From: Kluyveromyces lactis
Taxonomy: Eukaryota > Ascomycota > Saccharomycetes > Saccharomycetales > Saccharomycetaceae
DNA: 64,000 nt
Direction of reading: 5' to 3'
NCBI RefSeq assembly: GCF_000002515.2
Contig: NC_006042.1
Span: 2,108,001 to 2,172,000, forward strand
A program made the position numbers and the translations under genes. This document shows positions 1 through 10,055 of the stretch, piece after piece. The notes under the pieces are model-generated. The model was not told where the DNA came from. It worked only from the letters and a program-made list of their open reading frames with translations, and searched no databases. Every line of letters begins with the position of its first letter. Positions within the stretch are counted from its first letter, which is position 1.

Positions 1-909
1 AAAATGTCTCGTTTAATAGAAAATCCTCGCGTCTTGTTACTAGATTGTCCATTGGAATACAAGAAAGGTGAATCTCAAACTAATATTGAAATTACAAACG
101 AAGATGACTGGAATAGAATCCTACAGATCGAAGAAGAACAGGTCCGTTTAATGTGTGAACAAATCCTTACAGTAAAACCAAACGTTGTCATAACTGAAAA
201 GGGTGTGTCTGATTTGGCACAGCATTATCTTTTGAAAGGTGGATGTAGTGTTTTGAGAAGAGTGAAGAAATCGGACAATAACAGAATTGCAAGGGTCACT
301 GGTGCAACTATTGTTAACCGTGTTGAGGACTTGAAAGAAAGTGATGTCGGTAATGACGCTGGTGTCTTTAGAGTTGAATTAATTGGTGATGAATATTTCA
401 CTTTCCTAGATGATTGCAAAAATCCAAAGGCGTGCACTATTATGCTTAGAGGAGCTTCCAAGGACATCTTGAACGAAATTGACAGAAACTTACAAGATGC
501 TATGGCAGTTGCACGTAATGTTATGCTATCTCCTTCATTGTCGCCAGGTGGTGGTGCGACTGAAATGGCCTTGTCTGTCAAGTTAACGGAAAAAGCTAAA
601 CAACTAGAGGGTATTCAACAATGGCCATATCAAGCTGTAGCAGATGCTATGGAATGTATTCCTCGTACTTTGATTCAAAACGCCGGTGGAAATCCGATTA
701 GAGTTTTGTCACAACTAAGAGCCAAACACGCCCAAGGGGACTTCACATATGGTGTGGATGGTGACAATGGTAAGATAGTGGATATGGTAGAATACGGCAT
801 CTGGGAACCAGAAGTTATCAAACAGCAAAGTATTAAAACAGCTATCGAGAGTGCATGTCTATTATTGAGGGTAGACGATATTGTTAGTGGTGTGAGAAAA
901 CAAGAATAA
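1..909 (+). CDS. CCT3: Chaperonin CCT/TRiC gamma subunit, 3' part
   Basis: C-terminal 302 residues of the gamma subunit of the eight-membered cytosolic chaperonin that folds actin, tubulin and WD-repeat proteins. The frame is open at the left edge, so the N-terminal roughly 230 residues lie outside (S. cerevisiae Cct3 is about 534 residues). Visible are the gamma-type segment LLDCPLEYKKGESQT at the start of the apical domain and, in the C-terminal equatorial domain, the nucleotide-binding GGGATE motif near nucleotides 550-567, then the usual C-terminal helices ending LLRVDDIVSG. It is convergent with the checkpoint kinase gene 125 bp away, as CCT3 and MAD3 are in S. cerevisiae. The first ATG in view is internal, not the true start. 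Confidence 0.96.
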   Translation, partial: KMSRLIENPRVLLLDCPLEYKKGESQTNIEITNEDDWNRILQIEEEQVRLMCEQILTVKPNVVITEKGVSDLAQHYLLKGGCSVLRRVKKSDNNRIARVTGATIVNRVEDLKESDVGNDAGVFRVELIGDEYFTFLDDCKNPKACTIMLRGASKDILNEIDRNLQDAMAVARNVMLSPSLSPGGGATEMALSVKLTEKAKQLEGIQQWPYQAVADAMECIPRTLIQNAGGNPIRVLSQLRAKHAQGDFTYGVDGDNGKIVDMVEYGIWEPEVIKQQSIKTAIESACLLLRVDDIVSGVRKQE

Positions 910-1033
910 TCTATCTTCTACCAAAAGGTCATTCATACTAATACATAACAGATATTACTTGTACAATATTTAAAACAATTTCGTTTAATAATCTCACACT
1001 GGGTAGGCGTAATAAGTATATACAAATTTCGAA

Positions 1034-3988
1034 TCATTTTCTCAAATGCTCGAGATCCGCTTCAAGACTAAGGACGACATTTCTGAGCTTCAATGCCGAT
1101 TCTCTTTCAAGGTACGATTCCATACGCTCCCTATAATGGCGAAGTTTTGAAACAAGTGTGCTGTCATGTGCTCCACTATTTATTAATAAATCAAAAAGTG
1201 GATTCCAAATATCCTGCTGCCAGTAACGTTTCAAAGGGCTTTTCAACTGGTATCTGTTGGACGCTACTTTTACTGTTTCGATGTAATGTCCGAATAGCAT
1301 GCAAAATATCACCCCAGCAAGCCCATAATAATCAGCTTCGTAGCTCCATGGACGTTGCTCTCTCATTTCAGGGCAATCCTGTTGGTCAGTCTTCCAGTTA
1401 GATCTGAATTTGGTTCCCAGTGGGAATAATGAAAGATCGAAAGATCTTCCAAAATCAATGAGATAAATTCCCTTTCTATTCCATCCATTTTCTCCATTTG
1501 CAAAATACTTACCCAAATGAGACACTTTCTGAAATCTGATCATGCAATTATCTGGCTTAATATCGCCGTGGATAATTCCCACATCGTGAATACATTCTAA
1601 AACTCTCATCAACTCTACAGTTATGAACATGCAGAGGCACTCATCTAATGCACCTCCATTTCTCTCGCGTTCCCAATTAACTAGATCTAAAATTGTTCCC
1701 TGGTTAGCATAATTTAACACAAGATAGCTTTCGTCCTGGAAGCAATGCAATGCACTTACATTTATTATGGATTTTAGTATTGCTTCGTCTGGCACTCTTC
1801 TTTCTATCTGTTTTAGTATATAGAATTCCCATACACTTGCCGGTTTTTCTACCTTCAAAGCACTTAATTGGCCTGTGCTAGATTCTGCGAGATATACTGT
1901 TGCATATCCTCCTTCTCCAAGTTCCCTTCTGATACAATACAAATCGTTGGTTTTCTTGAAATCGACTATCGGATTTTTGTTCATATTTTTTGACACTTTC
2001 TGAATCCGCTTCAATAAAGAGCTCATTTTCAACTGTTGCGAATATTCATAATATGTTGGGTATGATGCTAAAGCTGGATCCAACGATTCCAATAACTCTC
2101 TTCTTAGCTCCAAACTTAATGGATTCTCAACAATCTGGTGTGAAGGTGAGGGGTCAAGTAATCGCTGAGGTTGTGTAAGAAAAGGCGAAGATTCCGCCGT
2201 ATTAACTGAATTTGTACTCTTCCTTCTAGATTCACCAGTGATATCGTCATCTTGCGACAGTAGGGTCTTGAAATTGGGTTCAGTTCTTTCCTGAATTGGT
2301 GTCATATAATCCTGTAGTTTACTTTTGAAAGTGGGGGTAGTAGTTTCTTGCTTTTGATCTCTGGAAGGTGTTGCATTGGCACTGGTACTGGCACTTAAGT
2401 TTTTACTTTCCATCGGCTGTTTGACTTCTGTTAAGTCTTCAGAGTTTTTACCTGTTAGATCTTCTTGAAAGTTTTCATACATGGTGAACTTACCACTAGT
2501 TGTATCGTCATGGTCAGAGTAATTTTTCATGTCATGATAACTTTGATTGAACATTGAATATACTTCATTCATGGCATCTTTGGAGAACATAGTTACTGTC
2601 GGAGACTTTGACTTACCATCAGAATGTCCGGTTAAACCATCTGGTTCAATGTCTCCTTTTAAAGGAAGGATTGAAGTTGTAGTTACCTTATGATACTCGG
2701 GAGATTTTGGTTGCAGACCTCTTTTCTTCATGGGTTTGGAATTCTCGTGATTATTTTCTTCCAAATGTCGTTTGACACTGGAATTTTTTTCCTTATAGTA
2801 GCAGTTTCTTGCTAGTGCCAAAACTTCTTCAATACAATACTCCTCATCCGCTGTAGGGTATAGTAATTCAAAATTTGTTTGTATTTTTTCTGGCTTCCGA
2901 CCAGGAACTTCTATCAGTTTATAAACCGGCGTAGCCCGTCCGAGATCATCTCTGAATACTGGTATTTTATCCAAATCTGTTTGCGAAAAGCTGTTAGATT
3001 GTTTCAATGGCGCTATCGTAGATCCTGATTTAAAAGGTATGGCCGGCGTATGATTCTCTTTATTTCGGGTTTTATATGGTGGCAAGGTAGGGAGGTCCTG
3101 CCTCAACATAAATTTATCATTTTGCAGTTCTTCTTCATTATCAGCAAATACTTGCAATTTTCCAGTGGATTTCAACGAGTTCTGCGATCTTTCAGACATG
3201 CTATTATCATTATTGCGGCTAATAGAATTATTGCGAGTATCATTTATCTCACTTCTATATCTTCCAAGGACAAGATCACCATGGATTTCGAATGTTGAAA
3301 AGCTTCGCGGTAGTTCCTGCTCCGTTAGACCACGAGTTTGTATTGCTTGTTGGACACTTAGTTTGAATTGTTCAAGTCGCCGCAGTGGCCTTGCTTTTTT
3401 TTCTATCCCTCGGTCAATCAAATCTAGTGCGTCTCCGGATGCATCCATATTGATCAACAACTGGGAGAAACTTTCGTAATACAATGCTAATCTATCTCCG
3501 ATTTCAAGTCTCATCATGTAGACGAACATTTCTCTTTTTTCATCCAATTTGACGGCAAATAGATCAATATACTGTAACCACAACTTCAAGTATCGTACAT
3601 CGTTTTTGTACGTTTCAATATTCTTGCAGTACTCTATACATCTTTCCATTATCTCTGGTAAGCCAGATTGTCTTGTGGTGGGAGAAGGATAGTTATCGTG
3701 AATCCAGTTGATATACTCTAAAAACAATTGCAATGGATCATCAAGTTCATCCAATGTATCATGGATATCACGTTCGAAGGCGAGCCTTGTATCATATATA
3801 GAACTCAGAGATTTGTTCATAGCAGAAGTGACGCGTGTCGCAGATCGTCCTTGAGGTAGCGATATTATATTCTCTTTCTGTGCCTCCAATTCATCGAAAT
3901 GGATTGGACCCATTATCCTCCTTCCAGAAATCTGGCACCTATTTATCAGTGTCAGTAAGTCTGCAGTTCCTTCACGCAACAAAATCAC
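1034..3988 (-). CDS. BUB1: MadBub spindle checkpoint kinase (unsplit Bub1/Mad3 ancestor type)
   Basis: Spindle-assembly checkpoint protein of 984 residues that joins features of Mad3 and Bub1. A KEN box lies at residues 38-40 in the Mad3-like context AQKENIISLPQGRSA, and a second at 310-312 (TRNKENHTP), matching the two Mad3 KEN boxes that inhibit Cdc20-APC/C. Between them is the TPR-type Mad3/Bub1 homology region (about 60-215). A GLEBS-type Bub3-binding segment follows (PVYKLIEVPGRKPEKI), then the conserved Bub1 segment KSPTVTMFSKDAMNEV that takes part in Mad1 recruitment. The C-terminal kinase domain is intact: GEGGYATVYLAE glycine loop, HGDIKPDN with D809, and DFG with D845. An alternative start is the Met at residue 26 (nt 3913). 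The locus is that of S. cerevisiae MAD3. Confidence 0.95.
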   Translation of the reverse strand: MILLREGTADLLTLINRCQISGRRIMGPIHFDELEAQKENIISLPQGRSATRVTSAMNKSLSSIYDTRLAFERDIHDTLDELDDPLQLFLEYINWIHDNYPSPTTRQSGLPEIMERCIEYCKNIETYKNDVRYLKLWLQYIDLFAVKLDEKREMFVYMMRLEIGDRLALYYESFSQLLINMDASGDALDLIDRGIEKKARPLRRLEQFKLSVQQAIQTRGLTEQELPRSFSTFEIHGDLVLGRYRSEINDTRNNSISRNNDNSMSERSQNSLKSTGKLQVFADNEEELQNDKFMLRQDLPTLPPYKTRNKENHTPAIPFKSGSTIAPLKQSNSFSQTDLDKIPVFRDDLGRATPVYKLIEVPGRKPEKIQTNFELLYPTADEEYCIEEVLALARNCYYKEKNSSVKRHLEENNHENSKPMKKRGLQPKSPEYHKVTTTSILPLKGDIEPDGLTGHSDGKSKSPTVTMFSKDAMNEVYSMFNQSYHDMKNYSDHDDTTSGKFTMYENFQEDLTGKNSEDLTEVKQPMESKNLSASTSANATPSRDQKQETTTPTFKSKLQDYMTPIQERTEPNFKTLLSQDDDITGESRRKSTNSVNTAESSPFLTQPQRLLDPSPSHQIVENPLSLELRRELLESLDPALASYPTYYEYSQQLKMSSLLKRIQKVSKNMNKNPIVDFKKTNDLYCIRRELGEGGYATVYLAESSTGQLSALKVEKPASVWEFYILKQIERRVPDEAILKSIINVSALHCFQDESYLVLNYANQGTILDLVNWERERNGGALDECLCMFITVELMRVLECIHDVGIIHGDIKPDNCMIRFQKVSHLGKYFANGENGWNRKGIYLIDFGRSFDLSLFPLGTKFRSNWKTDQQDCPEMREQRPWSYEADYYGLAGVIFCMLFGHYIETVKVASNRYQLKSPLKRYWQQDIWNPLFDLLINSGAHDSTLVSKLRHYRERMESYLERESALKLRNVVLSLEADLEHLRK

Positions 3989-4335
3989 ACTTCACAGGCC
4001 TTAATCGATAATCCATGCAGGTCCCAGCTTGACCATTTGTTTGTTTGAATTTTGGTCTTTGTTGATATGACAAAAACTCACAGTTGAAAATGTAAACACT
4101 ACGAATTCTTTGACACTTAGAAGATTGAAGAAATAAAGAAGTGGAGGGGAAAGATGGCAATATTATGGTGCAAAGTGTTATTTAAGGTCTGGCAGTCATG
4201 CAAACCGTTCACTGAAGAGTGAATTGTCTTACTGCTCCTTTATATTAAAATGATTAAAGTCAAATTTTAGGGTACTAATTAACAGTTATGGAAAAATACT
4301 AAATGAGTCTATATGGTGTCAGATGCGCACGTTAT
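3989..4335. other. Intergenic: checkpoint kinase promoter / VTC4 3' end
   Basis: 347 bp between the start of the minus-strand MadBub gene and the stop codon of VTC4. It must hold the MadBub promoter and the VTC4 terminator. I see AT-rich stretches near 4225-4300 but no clear named site, RNA gene or repeat. Confidence 0.5.
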
Positions 4336-6525
4336 TCATACAAGATTGCAGAAGAAGGTAAACAAGATGGAGGCCATCAAGAATGCACAGATCATACGAG
4401 GACCGTACTTATCCTCGTAATCGATGGAGCGCTTCATTCTGATATTGACAACACGTTTACAGTACGTGTAGGTACTAAACCAGATGGTGAAGAGTGCAGT
4501 CAAGAAGAAACCAGTAGAGGCGACCATTGTGGTTGGCGTACCATAAGTTAAGAAACTTGTGGACACACCGCCCAAAACAAGTCCGATAGATATCCATGAA
4601 AGTAAAGTTCTTTCAGTGGCAAAATACACTTTTGGTTCCACACGCACCGGCACACATATGGTTTTCCCCGGTGGGGCATGGACGTATGTATCAAAGACAG
4701 TACCTTCGGGAACCTTAGAAACTTGGTCGCCGTAGAGGTAGTGATCTATTTGGTACACTAATGTGTGCCAATATTTGGCCACTGGATTAGAAGCTTGTCT
4801 GATATTGCGCAGAAGAGCTGCGGAATTTTCACTAGCGGCTGGAGAATCCGCTGTGTTCCCAGCGCGAGCTGAATCTTGAGTTATAGAACCATAGTTCCCA
4901 GTAGAGGATTGTCCAGCAGGTGCGGTACCGGCTTCTCCAGCTGCTTCTTCGATATCGTAGGAGTTCCCTGGAGCAGCCAACTCTTCATCTTCAGTGTCCT
5001 CATATTCGTCTTCATCATCTCTTCCAGGTCTTGTGATATTGATGTGAGTTGGGATGGCGGGTTTCCTGATATCAACATCCATTTGAGGTAGCCAAAATGG
5101 AATAGAACTGACTCTGTCGTTGAGAAGTGACGCGACACCGTGAATGAATTTAGAAAACTTAGGCACAGGTTCAACTAAATGCGAGCCCACTAATTCTCTG
5201 ACCCATTCTGGAGGCTCTTGACCCATTTGAGTTTGTAGTTTGACTTCCAAAACAGCGTAAGGGAATCTACAAATGTCTTTTTCAGGCAACTGATTGAATG
5301 GCCAATCTACACCAATATCCATTCTTCTCCAGTTACCGTTGGTTCTGTCATGACCATCAAAGTTATCCTCCCTTACCATGGACAATTCAGTATCTAAAGA
5401 AATACGCACGCGGGCATCACCAGGCAATTGGAAAGCAGTTCTGTTATAGAAACTTCTGGCCACTGGTCTTAGTTTCTTCTTGAGCATTGTATACTGTGTT
5501 TCTGTAGCCAACGCCTCTAGATTCTCAATTTCTTGGATTGATTTCTTCCCCTCTCTACGCATCTTGGCGAACGCTTGTTCTACAGTATACTTCCCATGCA
5601 AGAAATCATTAACGTACTTTTCCTTCAATGCGAAACGAGCTTTGACCGATTTTTCACCAGTCCAATCTTCTCTATGTGTCTTTCGTTCGACGAAAATTGT
5701 GTCAGAGCTCATACCACCGTACCATCTCAATCTATGCGCCTCAGCACCTTCATCCTTCCTCAAACGACCGTAGTATAGATCAAGGTCCTCGTTATCGTAA
5801 TAAATAGAGGTAATGGCACTGTCTTCTTTTTCAAACTCTTTGTTAGTGTTGAAAACAAGAACCGGCAAATGCTTTAGGATGATCAATTTCAACTCTGTAA
5901 TATTATCTGGATGAACCCAATACTTTGTAGTTTGTCTAACGAAATTTTGTTGTTTCCCACCAGCAGCAGAATCACCCTTTACAGGATTACCCCTGGTTCT
6001 AACGATATCGTAAAGTTGTGAAAGTTTCACCACCAATTCATCGTAATTTTCTTTAAAGAACGGTTTGGCATCCATTCTGACTTGGAAAATAGGTTTCAAG
6101 ATGAAATTGGTATTCTTATCATGCTTCTTAATAATTTTTTGCAAACCGGTGTAGTTTAACCTGGCAAACTTGGCCAAATCATGCACATCAGCAATGATAT
6201 CAGACAATTCTTCTTCTAAGATTTGGAAATCCAAATCTGTAACCGGAACATTTGTATCCAAAGAACGCACAGCGACAGAAACTTGTTCCTGGGCTTGCTT
6301 GATACGACGCACTACCTCGTTATGCTTCACTTTGCAAAAAGTGTACACTTTATCCAATTCAATTTCCAAGGACTCCAAAAACTGAGTCTCCAAATCCTCG
6401 TTCCATTTTCCGTTGTTAGCTTCCAAGGATTCCTGTAACTCCGTCTTCAAGTCATTGTAACTGATATAGTAATAACTGTACTCACGAATCAAAGATCGCT
6501 TCAAATGTTCACCAAATTTTACCAT
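4336..6525 (-). CDS. VTC4: Vacuolar transporter chaperone 4, polyphosphate polymerase
   Basis: Catalytic subunit of the VTC complex, which makes inorganic polyphosphate from ATP and passes it into the vacuole. It has 729 residues against 721 in S. cerevisiae. An N-terminal SPX domain begins [16 protein letters not shown] and runs to about residue 150; it senses inositol pyrophosphates. The central tunnel (TTM) domain, about 195-480, has the basic and acidic strands expected ([27 protein letters not shown]). An acidic linker ([13 protein letters not shown]) follows, then three C-terminal membrane segments of the DUF202 type, about 632-655, 662-685 and 710-729. It lies between MadBub and RPC17, as in S. 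cerevisiae (YJL012C). A Pho4-type site lies 235 bp upstream. Confidence 0.97.
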   Translation of the reverse strand: MVKFGEHLKRSLIREYSYYYISYNDLKTELQESLEANNGKWNEDLETQFLESLEIELDKVYTFCKVKHNEVVRRIKQAQEQVSVAVRSLDTNVPVTDLDFQILEEELSDIIADVHDLAKFARLNYTGLQKIIKKHDKNTNFILKPIFQVRMDAKPFFKENYDELVVKLSQLYDIVRTRGNPVKGDSAAGGKQQNFVRQTTKYWVHPDNITELKLIILKHLPVLVFNTNKEFEKEDSAITSIYYDNEDLDLYYGRLRKDEGAEAHRLRWYGGMSSDTIFVERKTHREDWTGEKSVKARFALKEKYVNDFLHGKYTVEQAFAKMRREGKKSIQEIENLEALATETQYTMLKKKLRPVARSFYNRTAFQLPGDARVRISLDTELSMVREDNFDGHDRTNGNWRRMDIGVDWPFNQLPEKDICRFPYAVLEVKLQTQMGQEPPEWVRELVGSHLVEPVPKFSKFIHGVASLLNDRVSSIPFWLPQMDVDIRKPAIPTHINITRPGRDDEDEYEDTEDEELAAPGNSYDIEEAAGEAGTAPAGQSSTGNYGSITQDSARAGNTADSPAASENSAALLRNIRQASNPVAKYWHTLVYQIDHYLYGDQVSKVPEGTVFDTYVHAPPGKTICVPVRVEPKVYFATERTLLSWISIGLVLGGVSTSFLTYGTPTTMVASTGFFLTALFTIWFSTYTYCKRVVNIRMKRSIDYEDKYGPRMICAFLMASILFTFFCNLV

Positions 6526-6752
6526 CGTTATCAGTATCAGCTATTTCAAAGGTCCTGATGCAAGTCTAACCCACTCAGAAGCCCTGATAACTACTTTATT
6601 CTAGGGTATCCCTTTTTTCCCTTATACTGTCACTTGGAAACATTGAAACTCATGTTCCTGATCTTTTTTCTCATTGTATTTCGGTCTGTTATATGTGATT
6701 TTTTTCTCCAAGCATTTAAACATTATAGATATTGTATTATGGTGTATAATAA

Positions 6753-7220
6753 TTAGAGGCACGTGCGGGAGATGCATTCGAGAAGCGAGGTCACCTGACC
6801 TTCGTCAAGTCTTGATTCGCACTCTTCGACTATGCTATACAAATGGACCAAGTTTGTTGGTAATTGGTTCACTATTTGTAGTTTTTCTGCTTTGTATAGT
6901 GGGAAAGCATTTAATTCTTGCATTAGTGTTGAGAATTGGTCTGTAGTTAGGTTCAGCAGTGTGGATTTGTTGGCGTTATTGGGTACGGTCTTGTCCGACG
7001 TTTCTGGTTCTTCTGGGTCTTCTGCTGTAGTGGAACGCTGTGTTATGTACCTTACCGTGTCTCTGGTTATCGTTTGCAGTTCTGGATGGTAGTATGGTTT
7101 GTTGTGTTTCCTGTCTGATTTTGATCCAGAGGTCCATCGGTGTTGATTCTGTAATGATATGAGGAACTGCAAAGTTTCGTAGTCGCTCATAAAAGCGTTT
7201 TTTTCCTCAAGCACGCGCAT
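6753..7220 (-). CDS. RPC17: RNA polymerase III subunit C17
   Basis: Small stalk subunit of RNA polymerase III that pairs with Rpc25 and contacts TFIIIB during initiation. It has 155 residues against 161 in S. cerevisiae. The N-terminus MRVLEEKNAFMSDYETL and the C-terminal HRDC-like block KAEKLQIVNQLPTNLVHLYS are strongly conserved and settle both frame and start. The middle (about 60-90) is an acidic, variable linker. The gene lies on the same strand as VTC4, 227 bp upstream of it, and in the same relative position as S. cerevisiae YJL011C. A PAC-like element lies about 100 bp before the start codon, as expected for polymerase I/III genes. Confidence 0.95.
   Translation of the reverse strand: MRVLEEKNAFMSDYETLQFLISLQNQHRWTSGSKSDRKHNKPYYHPELQTITRDTVRYITQRSTTAEDPEEPETSDKTVPNNANKSTLLNLTTDQFSTLMQELNAFPLYKAEKLQIVNQLPTNLVHLYSIVEECESRLDEGQVTSLLECISRTCL
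6760..6765 (+). promoter_or_regulatory. Pho4-type CACGTG site for VTC4
   Basis: The core CACGTG in the context GCACGTGCGGG matches the preferred Pho4 E-box flank. It lies 235 bp upstream of the VTC4 start codon and falls inside the last codons of RPC17 (Thr-Cys-Leu). VTC genes are known PHO-regulon members in S. cerevisiae; use of this site here is inferred. Confidence 0.55.
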
Positions 7221-7529
7221 TTTCTTGGAATTTTGTTATATGAGAAGCTTTTTACTTGGATAATTCAGTATAGGCCGATACAGTCTTTATTACTTGCTAC
7301 TCTTTGATCTCAACTCAGCTCATCTCTTCTCTTTGCATGGCTTTCAATATATTCGAAGCGGTGAAAAATAATCCCGTGTATCATGATTTAGATGAACGAA
7401 ACAAGTGCTCAGGGTATACGTATCCTGCTTTGTGCATACCAGTTGCATGGCTGATGCTGGTACCATAGCGATTAAGATGCACCTATTAAAATTCAACGAG
7501 GTTAGTTTATATTACAAAATGACTATTTA
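7221..7529. other. Intergenic: RPC17 promoter / CRH1 3' end
   Basis: 309 bp holding the RPC17 promoter with a PAC-like element, and the CRH1 3' flank. A 43-codon plus-strand reading frame at 7337-7468 is present but has no recognisable similarity. Confidence 0.5.
7317..7326 (-). promoter_or_regulatory. PAC-like element of RPC17
   Basis: AGCTCATCTC differs by one base from the reverse complement of the PAC consensus GCGATGAGCT. It is 97 bp upstream of RPC17. PAC elements (Dot6/Tod6 sites) mark ribosome-biogenesis and polymerase I/III genes in yeasts. Confidence 0.55.
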
Positions 7530-8930
7530 TTAGAGAAGTAGAAGTGCTGGAATGATAGCAAGCAATTGCGGTAAATTGAAAGCAGCAGCGTTTTCTGACT
7601 GTGTGGATGTTAAAGCAGCTGATGAGCTTGTCTCGCCAGTGGCATACGATGTGATCTCTTCGTCAGCAGCGGTGGTAGTGACCAAAGATGAGAAACCTGT
7701 GGTCACAAGTTCTTCCGTGGAAGTTATTAGAGATTCAGTTGTATTCAACTGAGTTGAAGAAGATGATAGGGAAGTGGAGGAAGATGTTGTGTTCAATGCA
7801 GTAATACTGGATGATGAAGCACTGGTAGATGAAGCACTAGTTGTGTTCAAGGTGCTTTCAGTGGAAGTAGTTGGAATTGTGGTACTAGATTTAGAAGTCG
7901 TAGTGGGGGAGGATGAGGATAAGGATGAGGATGATGATGATGCGGATGAGGATGAGGATGAAGATGAGGATGAGGAAGTGGATGAAGATTTGGATGTAGA
8001 TGGAGATGCACTTGTCTTGGTTGAAGATGAAGATGTGGAGGATGAGGAGGATGAAGATGAAGTGTCGTCTGATACGCTTCCACCAGAAGCTAACTTATCG
8101 AAATCTGCTACTCCTTGATCATATCTACCATACACCTCACCATCATTAGCTTCAATAGATTCCCAAGTACCATCGGTGCCTGAGTATGAGTATTCTGTAC
8201 CAGTGGAGTAATCAACAACGATAACGTCTTTCAAATACATGCTGAATGGAGCTTTGGTATAATCGGTCAAACCACCTGCCCATTCAATGGTTCCGGGCTC
8301 GTTTTGGGAATCACCACCAGCCCAAATACCTGTGAAAATACGCATTGGAGACTCTGGGTATCCTTGACCATTGTCACTGGTGATAGTCCTTACCAGTGCA
8401 CTGTCGACATAGATATTGATTTCATCCTTAGTCCAATCAATGGTATAATTGTGGTAAGAACCTTGAGGATCGTCCACCGAATGGAAAGCACCACGGTCAA
8501 ATGTAGTAGTTTCACCCTTGGAGAAGAAATTGGATTGAACTTGAGTAGTATCAGTACCAGTCCATTCGATATCAATTTCATCAAGATCATCACTTTGCAA
8601 ATAGAATGAGGAAATAATACCTTGACCACCGGCAGCCTTGGCAATCGCTTGAACTTTACCAAACATAATATAAAATTCTGAAACCAAACTTGGATTATCC
8701 AATCTCTTATTAATAGTCATTTCAACACCATCATCACCATAAGAAACATTACCGTTCGTGGCATATCTTTCAAAATATGAAGATTCCTCATCAAATGGTA
8801 CAGAGATGGATTTACCCAAAGCAGGATCTGGTGAACATGTGCTGGCAGTCAAAGGATTACATGCTGTTGATTGAGCGTAGGCAACTGACGCCCCAAGGCC
8901 CAATGCACTCAAGGTATAGGTTAACTTCAT
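7530..8930 (-). CDS. CRH1: Chitin transglycosylase, GH16, GPI-anchored cell-wall protein
   Basis: Crh-family enzyme that joins chitin to beta-1,6-glucan in the cell wall. Of its 466 residues, 1-19 look like a signal peptide (MKLTYTLSALGLGASVAYA). The GH16 catalytic domain runs to about residue 270, with the DEIDIE motif at 117-122 (E118 nucleophile, E122 acid/base by family rule). A Ser/Thr-rich tract follows (about 285-440), typical of O-mannosylated wall proteins. The C-terminal hydrophobic tail after SENAAAFN reads as a GPI-attachment signal. No cysteine-rich chitin-binding module is seen, so Crh1 fits better than Utr2. In S. cerevisiae CRH1 is next to BUB1, so its position here recalls the pre-duplication order. 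Confidence 0.93.
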   Translation of the reverse strand: MKLTYTLSALGLGASVAYAQSTACNPLTASTCSPDPALGKSISVPFDEESSYFERYATNGNVSYGDDGVEMTINKRLDNPSLVSEFYIMFGKVQAIAKAAGGQGIISSFYLQSDDLDEIDIEWTGTDTTQVQSNFFSKGETTTFDRGAFHSVDDPQGSYHNYTIDWTKDEINIYVDSALVRTITSDNGQGYPESPMRIFTGIWAGGDSQNEPGTIEWAGGLTDYTKAPFSMYLKDVIVVDYSTGTEYSYSGTDGTWESIEANDGEVYGRYDQGVADFDKLASGGSVSDDTSSSSSSSSTSSSSTKTSASPSTSKSSSTSSSSSSSSSSSASSSSSSLSSSSPTTTSKSSTTIPTTSTESTLNTTSASSTSASSSSITALNTTSSSTSLSSSSTQLNTTESLITSTEELVTTGFSSLVTTTAADEEITSYATGETSSSAALTSTQSENAAAFNLPQLLAIIPALLLL

Positions 8931-9716
8931 TTTCGTCTGCTGTTACCTTTGGGATGTGATTCTTGCCAAATTGATTTGTTCCAAGATGACGCACGTAAAA
9001 AGAATGTCTAACCCCAATCAATATTGTAATACTAGCTCTTTTATATATACAAGAGGTGTTCGCGTATTTCAAGTTGGTTTCACGTTGATGCCCAGGGTTC
9101 AATCCGATGTATTTGAACGGGAAAATGAAGGTCAAAAACATTTGAACCAACCAAATCCCACAGAAACATATGTACCGGTGGGAAACTTTGAAAATTTCCC
9201 ACTATTTGAATGCGCTACCAAAAATAAATTGACTGAAAAAATTCGTGGCTTTGATGCAAGTCTGTCTGTTCATCTTCATGATCACCGGCAACTTCTCCAT
9301 TTACTATATACCTGCCATATTATTTTTCGTTGTTCTTGGCTTGTACTGTCACTTTGGTGGCTTTTTCCTACTCTTTTTGGGTTTTCTAACCTTTACTTTA
9401 CCCGTTCGAGGAATAAAATTAGAAAAACTGATGAAAAATTTCGAGAAGACACAGTACAGTTCCTAGAGAATGAGAAATCGTGCTGGTTTTGATGCTTGGT
9501 TTTGCAATTAAGAATAGAAATAGAACCAGAAATAGAAATCAACATGGAAGTTGAAAAGTGTGTCACACAAATGAGCTCGCATGTGTGTTGGTGGGAGGGA
9601 GCAGCACTAGGTGATATATGCCGTAGTTTTTACTAGGTGTAGTAATTCTGTTTCAATGCTGCATAGAAAAGAAAATATCAATTCTAAAAATAGTTCAAAA
9701 TTGAAATTAAAAATAA
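8931..9716. other. Intergenic: CRH1 promoter region
   Basis: 786 bp between CRH1 and the Leu tRNA. A TATA element (TTATATATAC, 9041-9050) lies about 115 bp upstream of the CRH1 start. The plus-strand reading frames here lack family features and look fortuitous. No other element recognised. Confidence 0.5.
9041..9050 (-). promoter_or_regulatory. TATA box of CRH1
   Basis: TTATATATAC at about -115 relative to the CRH1 start codon, at the usual yeast spacing. It is the only strong TATA element near this gene. Confidence 0.5.
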
Positions 9717-9832
9717 TGGTTGCGAAGAGATTCGAACTCTTGCATCTTACGATACCTGAGTGTTCCCAACTGTAAGGTTGGTTAAGATAGGTATCTTGAA
9801 TCAGGCGCCTTAGACCGCTCGGCCACACAACC
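9717..9832 (-). tRNA. tRNA-Leu(CAA) with intron
   Basis: Reading the minus strand gives a 116-nt gene. The acceptor stem GGTTGTG pairs with CGCAACC, A box and long variable arm are leucine-type, and the B box reads GTTCGAATC. The anticodon CAA is at 9796-9798. A 34-nt intron (9761-9794) follows position 37, leaving an 82-nt mature RNA, the same architecture as S. cerevisiae tL(CAA). Confidence 0.96.
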
Positions 9833-10013
9833 AATTTCGTGATAGTTGTTATATTCCTCTATAGTATACTGAAAACTCAAGTCATGTGCAACGTGCTTTA
9901 ACACCCAGACGACTACTGATTATTTTATTTATTGGCCGATAGTGGTGCTAAAATTTCTATGTCCACCCAAGCGAGGCGGAGGCCCAGGTTTTTACTTGTA
10001 TGTTGAGAATACT

Positions 10014-10021
10014 AAAAAAAA
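10014..10021 (-). terminator. Pol III terminator (T8) of tRNA-Val
   Basis: A run of eight A on the plus strand, T8 in the sense of the tRNA genes, lies 34 nt past the end of tRNA-Val. It is the first strong oligo-T downstream of the His-Val pair. Confidence 0.55.
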
Positions 10022-10055
10022 CAATAGAATCGATCTTCCAAATATCGTTCTCATT

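Noticed and set aside
7337-7468. 43-codon plus-strand frame between RPC17 and CRH1
   Set aside because: Short, unrecognised, and overlaps the RPC17 promoter; could be chance.
7774-8118. Asp/Glu-rich plus-strand frame of 114 codons
   Set aside because: It is the antisense reading of the serine-rich tract of CRH1.
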